Shown here piece by piece: positions 15,795 through 23,655 of a DNA stretch of 34,711 nt; the first letter of the stretch is position 1, and each line of letters begins with the position of its first letter. Under the pieces are notes generated by a model, which saw only the letters and a program-made list of their open reading frames with translations, did not search any database and was not told the DNA's origin. Where the stretch lies: assembly GCA_008933045.1 (NCBI GenBank), contig WBXJ01000004.1:1-34711 (forward strand), given 5' to 3'. A program made the position numbers and the translations under genes. This DNA is from Verrucomicrobiota bacterium (GTDB lineage: Bacteria; Verrucomicrobiota; Verrucomicrobiia; Limisphaerales; SXQI01).

Positions 15795-18140
15795 ATGAAG
15801 TTCTTGCCGTCGTTCCACATTCGCTTCCTCAGCGCGTTGTTCGCCGCGATCACGCTTAATCCGCGCGCGATGCCCGCTGTTCCTAACGAAACAGCCAAAG
15901 TGTTGAAAAAATACTGTTATGATTGCCATGATCGTGAAGTGCAAAAGGGGTCACTCAATCTGGAGGCTTTGGTGGGAGTGCGCGTTGACGAGAATGGCGA
16001 CGCGTGGGAAAAAGTAATTCGAAAAGTAAATTCACGGCAGATGCCTCCCATTGGCAAGCCGCGTCCGAATGAAAAAACATACCATGAGGTGATCGGGGAA
16101 CTGGCCACGGCACTCGACATAATCGCCGCAAAGAATCCGAACCCAGGCCGCACCGAGACATTTCGCCGGCTGAATCGGACTGAATATCAGAATGCCATCC
16201 GCGATCTGCTTGGAGTAGAAATCGACGCCACGGCACTGCTCCCGAAGGACGAGGCGAGTCATGGTTTTGACAACGTCACGGTCGGAATGCTTTCGCCAAC
16301 CCTTCTGGGCCGCTACATCACCGCCGCTCAAAAGATCAGTCAATTAGCCATCGGCGCGCCGCGCAACAAACCGGGGGGCGACACCTACCGCATTCCTGCG
16401 GACGTAACGCAGGAATCGCACGTTGAGGGGCTACCTTTGGGCACGCGCGGTGGGAAGTTGATTCGCCACACCTTTCCCGTCGATGGCGATTATGATTTTC
16501 AGATTCGACTGGCTCGTGATCGAAACGAAGAAATTGAAGGGTTGAATGGGACGTATAACCTTGAACTGATCCTCGACCAGGATTGCATTCAATCCTTCAC
16601 CGTGGCACCGCCAGTGGTCCCCAACGATTACGAGAGTGTGGATGGAAAACTGAAAATTCGCGCGCCGGTGAAAGCCGGATTTCATGAAGTCGGCGTTACG
16701 TTCGTCCAAAGCTCCGCCGCGTTGCTCGAGCGAAAACGCCAGCCTTACTCGGTGGCCTTTAATATGCACCGGCATCCGCGTTTGAGTCCCGCCATCTACG
16801 AGGTTTCCATCACCGGCCCCTATAACTCAACGGGCTCAGGAGATACGCTGAGCCGCCGGCGGATTTTTGTGGCGAAGCCTTCGCGGGCCTCCGAGGAGGA
16901 ACCGTGCGCGGAGAAAATTCTTTCGTCGCTGATGCGGCGCGCCTTTTGCCGTCCAGTCACGAAAGAAGACATGGATCTGCCGATGAGTTACTTCCGTAAA
17001 GCCAGGGCGCAGGACGGTTTTGAGGCTGGCATTGAGACGGCCTTGAGTTCAATTCTGGTCAGCCCTCACTTTCTTTTCCACATCGAGCAAGATCCGGACG
17101 GGGTTTCGCCGAAGACCGCGTACCGTCTACCTGACCTTCAACTTGCCTCGCGTTTGTCATTTTTCATCTGGAGCAGCATCCCGGACGATGAGTTGCTGGA
17201 TTTAGCGAGCCGGAGCGAACTCAGCAAACCGAAAACACTTGCGAAGCAAGTTAAACGGATGCTCGCAGATCCCCGCGCGCGCAGTCTGGCGACCAATTTC
17301 GCGGACCAATGGCTGTATCTCCGGAACCTCAACTCCCTCTCGCCGGATGCGCGGCTTTTTCCGGATTTCGACGACAACCTGCGTCAGGCCTTCCGGCAGG
17401 AAACAATCCTCTTTTTTGAAAGCATCTTGGAAGGAGATCAAAGCGTCTTGCGACTGCTCAAAAGCGACTACACTTTTCTGAATGATCGGCTGGCGAAGCA
17501 TTATGGCATCACTGGAATTCAGGGCAGCCATTTTCGTAAAGTGGCACTGAAGCCCGACAGCAAACGGGGCGGGTTGCTCCGCCACGGAAGCATTCTTTCC
17601 GTGACCTCATACGCCACGCGCACTTCGCCGGTGATCCGTGGCCACTGGATTCTTGGCAATCTGCTCGGCTCGCCGCCGCCTCCACCGCCGGCGGATGTGC
17701 CCGCGCTTAAAGAAAGGACAATTTCTTCAACGTTGTCGGGTCGCGAACGCTTGGCGCAACACCGAGCCAATCCGGCATGCGCGAGTTGCCACAACCTGAT
17801 GGACCCGGTCGGCTTCTCTTTAGAGAATTTCGATGCGTTGGGCCGTTGGCGGGATTTGGAGGACGGCAAACCAGTAGACGCTTCGGGTGGATTTCCGGAT
17901 GGGAGCCAATTGACGGGAGTCGATGCCCTCGAACAAACGCTTTTGAAACGACCGGACTTATTTGTCGGCACATTCGCCGAGAAACTTCTCACCTTTGCTC
18001 TTGGCCGCGGGATTGAATCGTACGATGGGCCTGCCATTCGCAAAATCGTCAATCAAACCGAAGCTGATGACTTTAGATTTTCGTCCCTGATCATTGCGGT
18101 CGTAAACAGCGTGCCCTTTAAAATGAGGAACTCCCTATGA
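15795..18140 (+). CDS. DUF1587/1592/1588/1585 exported cytochrome protein
   Basis: This 781-aa exported protein is of the Planctomycete cytochrome family. A signal peptide (hydrophobic to about residue 28) is followed by heme motif Cys-Tyr-Asp-Cys-His (41-45) in a short PSCyt-type domain. DUF1587 follows near 120-185, with Phe-Arg-Arg-Leu-Asn-Arg-Thr-Glu-Tyr. After a beta-rich region (about 215-340) comes DUF1595, then DUF1592 (about 440-570, with Leu-Ser-Phe-Phe-Ile-Trp-Ser-Ser-Ile-Pro-Asp), DUF1588 (about 590-690) with a second heme motif Cys-Ala-Ser-Cys-His (662-666), and DUF1585 (about 705-775). The order is canonical. The family is paired with DUF1552 proteins, as here, overlapping by four bases. 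The function is unknown; electron transfer in periplasmic oxidation is a reasonable guess. Confidence 0.93.
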   Translation: MKFLPSFHIRFLSALFAAITLNPRAMPAVPNETAKVLKKYCYDCHDREVQKGSLNLEALVGVRVDENGDAWEKVIRKVNSRQMPPIGKPRPNEKTYHEVIGELATALDIIAAKNPNPGRTETFRRLNRTEYQNAIRDLLGVEIDATALLPKDEASHGFDNVTVGMLSPTLLGRYITAAQKISQLAIGAPRNKPGGDTYRIPADVTQESHVEGLPLGTRGGKLIRHTFPVDGDYDFQIRLARDRNEEIEGLNGTYNLELILDQDCIQSFTVAPPVVPNDYESVDGKLKIRAPVKAGFHEVGVTFVQSSAALLERKRQPYSVAFNMHRHPRLSPAIYEVSITGPYNSTGSGDTLSRRRIFVAKPSRASEEEPCAEKILSSLMRRAFCRPVTKEDMDLPMSYFRKARAQDGFEAGIETALSSILVSPHFLFHIEQDPDGVSPKTAYRLPDLQLASRLSFFIWSSIPDDELLDLASRSELSKPKTLAKQVKRMLADPRARSLATNFADQWLYLRNLNSLSPDARLFPDFDDNLRQAFRQETILFFESILEGDQSVLRLLKSDYTFLNDRLAKHYGITGIQGSHFRKVALKPDSKRGGLLRHGSILSVTSYATRTSPVIRGHWILGNLLGSPPPPPPADVPALKERTISSTLSGRERLAQHRANPACASCHNLMDPVGFSLENFDALGRWRDLEDGKPVDASGGFPDGSQLTGVDALEQTLLKRPDLFVGTFAEKLLTFALGRGIESYDGPAIRKIVNQTEADDFRFSSLIIAVVNSVPFKMRNSL
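18125..18129 (+). promoter_or_regulatory. Shine-Dalgarno of the DUF1552 gene
   Basis: GAGGA lies seven bases before the ATG at 18137, inside the last codons of the preceding gene, supporting this start and translational coupling. Confidence 0.7.
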
Positions 18141-19477
18141 TTATCACCAAAAAATTCCTGCCCCGAAGGACCTTTCTGAAGTCGGTGGGCGCCACATTGG
18201 CTCTGCCCTTGCTGGACGCGATGATTCCTGCAGCCACGGCACTGGACAAAACGGCGGCTAAACCCATCCGTCGCCTCGGGTTTGTTTTCATGCCGATGGG
18301 ATGCGACCAATCCCGCTGGACACCGCGCAGCGAGGGAACTCTCGATGAACTTTCGCCGATTCTCGACTCGCTCGCGCCGGTCAAGAACCACTTGACTGTG
18401 CTGACGAACATGGAATTGGCCAACGCCTATCCTGGATCCCACGCCACCTCCAATGCTGCTTTCCTCAGCGCCGCCAAAGCGAAGCACACGGAAGGAAGTG
18501 ATTATTATTTGGGCACCACCGTCGACCAAATTGCGGCTCGACAGGTCGGGCTGGCAACGCAGCTTCCTTCCCTAGAAATGTCGATGGATTTAATGCAGAC
18601 CGTTGGCCAATGCGACAACGGTTACGCCTGCGTCTATCAAAATAATCTTTCATGGTCTTCACCCACCACGCCGTTGCCTGCTGAAGCGCATCCTCGAATC
18701 GTATTTGAAAGCCTGTTTGGCGAGGGTGGCAACGCGGCTGAACGTCAGGCGACCCTGCGAAAGCGCGCCAGCCTGCTGGACGGTTTCAACCACGAAATTT
18801 CGCGTCTCAAAAGAAAAGTGGGCCTTGGCGATCGCGCCAAGATCGACCAGTATCTTGAAACGGTGCGCGAGGTGGAACGCAGGATTCAGCGCGCGGAAGC
18901 AGACGCCGCAAACACCGCGTTGCCCGATTTGGATCGGCCCCTGGGGGTGCCGCCGGCGTACGCGGATCATGCGCGGCTCATGTTCGATCTGCAATTGCTT
19001 GCCTTTCAGGGGGATGTCACTCGCGTGATTACCTTCCAACTTGCGCGCGAAACCAGCAATCGGACCTATCCGGAGATTGGCGTCCCAGATCCCCATCATC
19101 CCCTTTCCCATCACGGGAATGACCCCGACAAAATCGCGCGCATGGCCAAGATCAATGCGTTCCACGTCTCTCTTTTCGGGGAGTTTCTACAAAAGCTGAA
19201 AAACACACCGGAAGGAAATGGCTCCCTCCTCGATCACTCCCTCTATCTTTACGGTAGCGGCATTGGCAATCCGAACGTGCACGACCACACCAATCTCCCG
19301 ATTATCTTGGCCGGCGGAGCGGCGGGAGGCATGAAAGGAAATCGGCATATTCGATTTAAAAAGCCAACGCCGCTGGCGAACCTGCATCTGACGTTGCTGG
19401 ACAAAGTGGGGGTGCGGCTCGATTCATTTGCGGATAGCACCGGCAAACTCACCGACCTGTTTCCTCTTTCGATGTGA
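18137..19477 (+). CDS. DUF1552 protein, Tat-exported
   Basis: This 446-aa protein belongs to DUF1552, known mainly as the obligate neighbour of DUF1592-type cytochromes. A twin-arginine signal is present: Arg-Arg-Thr-Phe-Leu-Lys (10-15), then Leu-Ala-Leu-Pro-Leu-Leu-Asp. Further family features are the Pro-Met-Gly-Cys-Asp segment near 55, a Thr-Val-Asp-Gln-Ile-Ala-Ala motif near 130, Pro-Ser-Leu-Glu-Met-Ser near 145, and a C-terminal Tyr-Gly-Ser-Gly-Ile-Gly-Asn segment near 373. It probably acts folded in the periplasm or outside the cell together with the cytochrome. The start overlaps the upstream stop (ATGA), and its own stop overlaps the ankyrin gene's GTG start, indicating strict cotranslation. 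The biochemical activity is unknown. Confidence 0.92.
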   Translation: MIITKKFLPRRTFLKSVGATLALPLLDAMIPAATALDKTAAKPIRRLGFVFMPMGCDQSRWTPRSEGTLDELSPILDSLAPVKNHLTVLTNMELANAYPGSHATSNAAFLSAAKAKHTEGSDYYLGTTVDQIAARQVGLATQLPSLEMSMDLMQTVGQCDNGYACVYQNNLSWSSPTTPLPAEAHPRIVFESLFGEGGNAAERQATLRKRASLLDGFNHEISRLKRKVGLGDRAKIDQYLETVREVERRIQRAEADAANTALPDLDRPLGVPPAYADHARLMFDLQLLAFQGDVTRVITFQLARETSNRTYPEIGVPDPHHPLSHHGNDPDKIARMAKINAFHVSLFGEFLQKLKNTPEGNGSLLDHSLYLYGSGIGNPNVHDHTNLPIILAGGAAGGMKGNRHIRFKKPTPLANLHLTLLDKVGVRLDSFADSTGKLTDLFPLSM

Positions 19478-20880
19478 GACTCGCGCGCATCTTTATTTGC
19501 TTCCTGCTGGCCGGCATTTTGATCCGGGCGGATAATATTTTCACGCCTTTGATCGACGCGGCGCGGAACAACGATCTTGCCCAAGTCAAAGCACTTTTGA
19601 AAGCCGGCGCGGATGCGAACGAGACCAACCGTTATGGAATATCGCCTCTTTTGATGGCCTGCCAAAACGGCAACGCCGAGATAATTAAATCGTTGTTAGC
19701 CGTTGGCGCAGACGCGAACACCCATGCACGGAGTTCCGAAACGGTTTTAATGACCGCTGCTCGCACCGGCAATGCCGAGTGCGTTCGAGCACTCCTTGCC
19801 AAAGGGGCCAACGTGAATGCCAAGGAACGTCGGGGGCAAACGGCGATCATGTGGGCCGCCGCCGAAGGGCACGCCAACGTCGTGAAGTCGTTGCTGGAGG
19901 CTGGCGCCGATTTTCAAACTCCACTCGATGGCGGATTCACCCCCTTCTTGTTTGCCATTCGCGAAGGCCGCGCCAACGTCGTCAAACTTCTTCTCCAAGC
20001 TGGCGTCGATGTAAACGAGCCGATACGGGCCAAACGCAAAGTCGGGCGCGGCCCACAGGCTGGAATGACTCCGTTGCTCATGGCGGTTGAAAATGGCTAC
20101 TTCGAAATGGCGATTGATCTGGTCAAAGCGGGTGCCGATCCGAACGACCAACGCGGCGGTTACACAGCTCTGCACAACATCACTTGGGTTCGCAAACCCA
20201 ACCACGGCGAGGATGAAGACGGCGCGCCGCCGCCCGATGGCTCCGGCAACATCGATTCCCTTGCGTTCGTCCGCAAACTCGTCGCCCTAGGCGCCAACGT
20301 GAACGCGCGCATCGCCAAAGGGCACGGTGGCAAAAATCTCCTCAACACCACCGGCGGCACTCCGTTCCTTCTCGCGTCCAAGACTGCGGACATCGCCCTC
20401 TTGAAATTGCTCTACGACTTGGGGGCCGACCCGACGATCACTAATGTGGATGGCGACACACCGCTGATCGCTGCGGCTGGGTTCGGCACACCGACGGCGG
20501 GTGAAGTCGCCGGCGAGGAGCCAGAAGTGTTGGAAGTTCTCGAATGGCTTTTGACAATTGGCGCCGATATCAACGCCGTCGACAAGCATGGCGAAACGGC
20601 CATGCACGGTGCTGCTTACAAGAATTTGCCCAAAGTCGTCCATTTCCTCGCCAACCACGGCGCGAAGGTCGAAGTATGGAACCAAAAAAACAATTGGGGC
20701 TGGACGCCGCTGTTGATTGCTGAAGGGTTTCGTCCGGGAAACTTCAAGCCTTCCTTCGAAACGATTGCCGCGATTCATCAAGCCATGCTTGCCTGCGGTG
20801 TGACGCCGCCGCCACCCACTAGTGCCAAAGGCGTCAATAACAGTGACTTCGTGCCGCCAGAGAAAAAATCCATCCCCTAA
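19474..20880 (+). CDS. Secreted ankyrin-repeat protein
   Basis: This 468-aa protein has a signal peptide (residues 1 to about 19) followed by roughly ten ankyrin repeats from about 24 to 440, with repeated patterns such as Thr-Pro-Leu, Leu-Leu-x-Ala-Gly-Ala-Asp-x-Asn and Val-Lys-x-Leu-Leu. One repeat carries an Asp/Glu/Pro-rich insert near 245-260. Ankyrin arrays bind proteins; here the likely partners are the DUF1592 cytochrome and DUF1552 protein, because all three genes overlap. The start is GTG at 19474, sharing GTGA with the DUF1552 stop and with no clear Shine-Dalgarno, so it relies on coupling. A decayed copy of its 3' end lies upstream of the operon. It ends nine bases from a convergent gene. 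Confidence 0.93.
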   Translation: MRLARIFICFLLAGILIRADNIFTPLIDAARNNDLAQVKALLKAGADANETNRYGISPLLMACQNGNAEIIKSLLAVGADANTHARSSETVLMTAARTGNAECVRALLAKGANVNAKERRGQTAIMWAAAEGHANVVKSLLEAGADFQTPLDGGFTPFLFAIREGRANVVKLLLQAGVDVNEPIRAKRKVGRGPQAGMTPLLMAVENGYFEMAIDLVKAGADPNDQRGGYTALHNITWVRKPNHGEDEDGAPPPDGSGNIDSLAFVRKLVALGANVNARIAKGHGGKNLLNTTGGTPFLLASKTADIALLKLLYDLGADPTITNVDGDTPLIAAAGFGTPTAGEVAGEEPEVLEVLEWLLTIGADINAVDKHGETAMHGAAYKNLPKVVHFLANHGAKVEVWNQKNNWGWTPLLIAEGFRPGNFKPSFETIAAIHQAMLACGVTPPPPTSAKGVNNSDFVPPEKKSIP

Positions 20881-20889
20881 CAGTCTTTG

Positions 20890-21579
20890 TCATTCCGCGC
20901 CAAACACGCTTGAGAAAACCGCTTCTTTAATTTTCCAAATCAGCGTCATCGTCATCGCCAAGGGTAGCAGGATCAACACTGCAAATAATCCCAGAACCAA
21001 TGGTTTCGCGAAGGTCAGCGCAAGCATTACACGAATGAGCCAATCGGGTAAGTTTGTGATCTGTAACAGCACCAAATATCCTGCCAGTCCACCAAGAACC
21101 AGAAGTAATAGGATACGATTTAGATTACCGAAAATTCGCGTCTCCGACCGCAGCGTTTCATCGGGGAGCATCGCCGCCAGACGTTGCAGAACGAGGTTCA
21201 GATTGAAAATAAACAGCACACCCGAAACCAATAACATTCCGACGGCGATATTGTAAAAAAGGATGCTGGGTAATTGACCCCACCAGAAACAAAATGGGGA
21301 TAAGCCGATATTGACGACCGCAACCAATTTCGCACGGTCGAGAGCCAGTCGCCACACACGTTCTTGCTGTTGAAAATGACTCAGCAACGCGAGTCCATAA
21401 AAGAGCAATGCCGTGGCACCGACGGGTGCCAAAATAAATAGCGGCTTTGTCCACTCGACCGTCGCAATTTTGACGCAAACAAACAACGCGATGGGTAAAC
21501 CCCAAAAGAGCGCGGATAACCCACGCACCAAACGACCCAAGGAGCGAAGCAGTTCGGTTTTGGGTACGTAATCAGACAT
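20890..21579 (-). CDS. Multi-pass membrane protein of unknown family
   Basis: This 229-aa protein is not recognised. About five or six hydrophobic segments are visible: near 23-38, 47-67, 90-105, 108-130, 153-175 and 193-215. No catalytic motif, signal peptide or soluble domain stands out. The start ATG at 21579 is 17 bases after the speA stop, so it is probably cotranscribed downstream of speA. A link to polyamine metabolism or transport is possible from position only; the topology does not match a known polyamine permease. The stop is nine bases from the convergent ankyrin gene end. Confidence 0.75.
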   Translation of the reverse strand: MSDYVPKTELLRSLGRLVRGLSALFWGLPIALFVCVKIATVEWTKPLFILAPVGATALLFYGLALLSHFQQQERVWRLALDRAKLVAVVNIGLSPFCFWWGQLPSILFYNIAVGMLLVSGVLFIFNLNLVLQRLAAMLPDETLRSETRIFGNLNRILLLLVLGGLAGYLVLLQITNLPDWLIRVMLALTFAKPLVLGLFAVLILLPLAMTMTLIWKIKEAVFSSVFGAE

Positions 21580-21596
21580 GCGGCACAGTGACAGGA

Positions 21597-23534
21597 TCAG
21601 AAGGAAAGGTAAGTGTATTCCTTCAAGCCTCGCTCATACTCATCGAGCAAACGCATCGCCTCGGAGGGCTTTAATCGGTCGCTCTTGATCGCTTCATCCA
21701 TCTGGGCCTTCATCTGTCGCTTGAGTTCGTGCTCGTCATACTGCACTGCAGCCAAGGTCTGCACGATCGTGTTCCCTTCGATGACTTCCTCAATATAATA
21801 GCCTGCGGGTTCATCGGGATCTAGAAACACATGGACCTCGTTGACGCGGCCAAAAAGGTTATGCAGATCGCCCATGATATCCTGATAGGCTCCCATCAGA
21901 AAAAATCCGAGATAATAGGGTTCCGTTCCTTGCGCGTTCGTCTTGAGCGCATGGAGGGGTAACGTGTCATGCACATCGCGTAGCCCCACAAACTTGTTGA
22001 TCTGACCATCGGAGTCGCACGTGATATCAACCAGCGTCCCTTCGTTCGTTGGTGCCTCATCAAGTCGATGAACCGGCATGATCGGGAATAGTTGTCCCAG
22101 TGCCCAGTGATCGAGCAACGATTGAAAAACAGAAAAGTTACAGAGGTATTGATCTCCCAGCAGGTCTCCCAACTTCCGAATCTCAGCGGGAATATAAGCT
22201 TGCCCCTTAAAACTCTCGACGACTTTGCCGCTGATCTCCCAGTAAAGACTCTCGATTTTGGCCTTCTCCGGCAACTCCATCAAGCCAAGGGTAAACATGT
22301 TATGCGCATCCTCCTTACGCTCCAGCGCATCATGAAAGGCCTCCAGCTTATTCAGCTTTGCGAAGTTCTTATTGATGTCCAACAGCTCTCTGACAAGCGC
22401 ATGCTCGTTCTCGCCATAAGTGAGGCCAAGGTCCTCACGGTTTTTTGCAATCGCACCAAAGACTTCAACAATGAGCACGCTGTGATGAGCCACAATCGCC
22501 CGACCACTCTCGCTTACGATGATAGGATGGGGCACCTTTTCCGCGTTGCAGACATCCCCGATGTAATACACCACGTCGTTTGTGTATTCTTGCAGCGAAT
22601 AATTCGTGGAATTATCGAACGCCGATCGGCTTCCATCATAATCCACTCCCAACCCTCCGCCCACATCCATGAACTCGATCAAAAAACCCATCTTATAGAG
22701 CTTGGCGTAAAACCGCGTCGCTTCCTGCACCGCCTTCTTGACGGTCAAAATATCGGGCACTTGCGACCCAATGTGGAAGTGCAGAAGTTTGAAGCAATGG
22801 CTCAAATTGTCTTTGCGCAACATTTCTGCCGCCGCCAAAAGCTCCCCGGTGCTCAATCCGAACTTCGCGTTCTCACCGCCACTCTCGGCCCATTTTCCCG
22901 CACCCTTGCTCAGCAACCGAGCGCGGATACCGATCAACGGTTCCACATTCATTTGCTTGGAGACCGTGAGGATCTGGCGCAACTCCTCAAGCTTCTCGAC
23001 AACCATGATCACTTTGCGCCCGAGCTTGATCCCCATCAACGCCATCCGGATAAACACCACGTCCTTATAACCGTTGCAAATGATCAGATCACCAATCTGT
23101 CGTTGAAGTGCTAGGCCAGCAAACAATTCGGGTTTGCTCCCGACCTCCAACCCAAATTGGAACGGCTTTCCGGCATCAAGAATTTCCTCCACCACCTCGC
23201 GAAGTTGGTTCACCTTGATCGGAAAAACGCCGCGGTATTGGCCTTGGTAATTAAACTCCACGATGGAGTTCCGAAACGCCTGGTTGATCGCCTCGACTCG
23301 ATGGCGCAAAATATCCTGAAAACGGATCAACAGCGGGAAACGCAAACCCCGCGATTTTGCCTCCTCGATCACATCCGTCAGGTCTACAGAAGCCCCCGCC
23401 TCTTGCAGTGGCGTCGCCACGACATGCCCCGCATCGTTGATGTCGAAGTATTTAGCTCCCCATCGGTCGATATTATACAGACCTCGGGCCGCGTTGACAT
23501 CCCACGGTTGGCGACTCTCTTGTGAATTACTCAT
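21597..23534 (-). CDS. speA: Biosynthetic arginine decarboxylase
   Basis: This 645-aa PLP-dependent, fold-III enzyme converts arginine to agmatine and CO2, the first step of polyamine synthesis through agmatine. The PLP lysine lies in Val-Phe-Pro-Ile-Lys-Val-Asn-Gln (Lys107). Other signatures are His-Phe-His-Ile-Gly-Ser-Gln, Asp-Val-Gly-Gly-Gly-Leu-Gly-Val-Asp-Tyr-Asp-Gly and Glu-Ser-Gly-Arg-Ala near the middle, and Val-Asp-Ile-Thr-Cys-Asp-Ser-Asp-Gly towards the C-terminus. The open frame continues upstream to 23612, but the extra 26 residues are not family-like, so Met at 23534 is preferred. Length matches E. coli SpeA (about 650). The membrane-protein gene follows 17 bases downstream. Confidence 0.95.
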   Translation of the reverse strand: MSNSQESRQPWDVNAARGLYNIDRWGAKYFDINDAGHVVATPLQEAGASVDLTDVIEEAKSRGLRFPLLIRFQDILRHRVEAINQAFRNSIVEFNYQGQYRGVFPIKVNQLREVVEEILDAGKPFQFGLEVGSKPELFAGLALQRQIGDLIICNGYKDVVFIRMALMGIKLGRKVIMVVEKLEELRQILTVSKQMNVEPLIGIRARLLSKGAGKWAESGGENAKFGLSTGELLAAAEMLRKDNLSHCFKLLHFHIGSQVPDILTVKKAVQEATRFYAKLYKMGFLIEFMDVGGGLGVDYDGSRSAFDNSTNYSLQEYTNDVVYYIGDVCNAEKVPHPIIVSESGRAIVAHHSVLIVEVFGAIAKNREDLGLTYGENEHALVRELLDINKNFAKLNKLEAFHDALERKEDAHNMFTLGLMELPEKAKIESLYWEISGKVVESFKGQAYIPAEIRKLGDLLGDQYLCNFSVFQSLLDHWALGQLFPIMPVHRLDEAPTNEGTLVDITCDSDGQINKFVGLRDVHDTLPLHALKTNAQGTEPYYLGFFLMGAYQDIMGDLHNLFGRVNEVHVFLDPDEPAGYYIEEVIEGNTIVQTLAAVQYDEHELKRQMKAQMDEAIKSDRLKPSEAMRLLDEYERGLKEYTYLSF

Positions 23535-23604
23535 CAATCTTTCAGTGATGATGACTATAGAACCCAAGACAGCGATTTCAATATGGAGTACGTAAAATCT
23601 TTCA

Positions 23605-23622
23605 CGCCCCACAACCGGGGCG
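23605..23622 (-). terminator. Weak terminator-like hairpin before speA
   Basis: A 6-bp GC-rich stem (23605-23610 with 23617-23622, six-base loop) lies 34 bases beyond the stop of the large ThuA protein on the minus strand. It is followed by a mixed sequence with a short T-run rather than a true T-tract. It could end that transcript or sit in the speA leader. Confidence 0.35.
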
Positions 23623-23655
23623 ACCCCACCTGAAATAGTTGCCGAGCAACCCTTG

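Noticed and set aside
22092..23114. 340-aa plus-strand open frame
   Set aside because: It lies wholly antisense within speA, whose protein has all family motifs; no ribosome binding site or recognisable domain on this strand.
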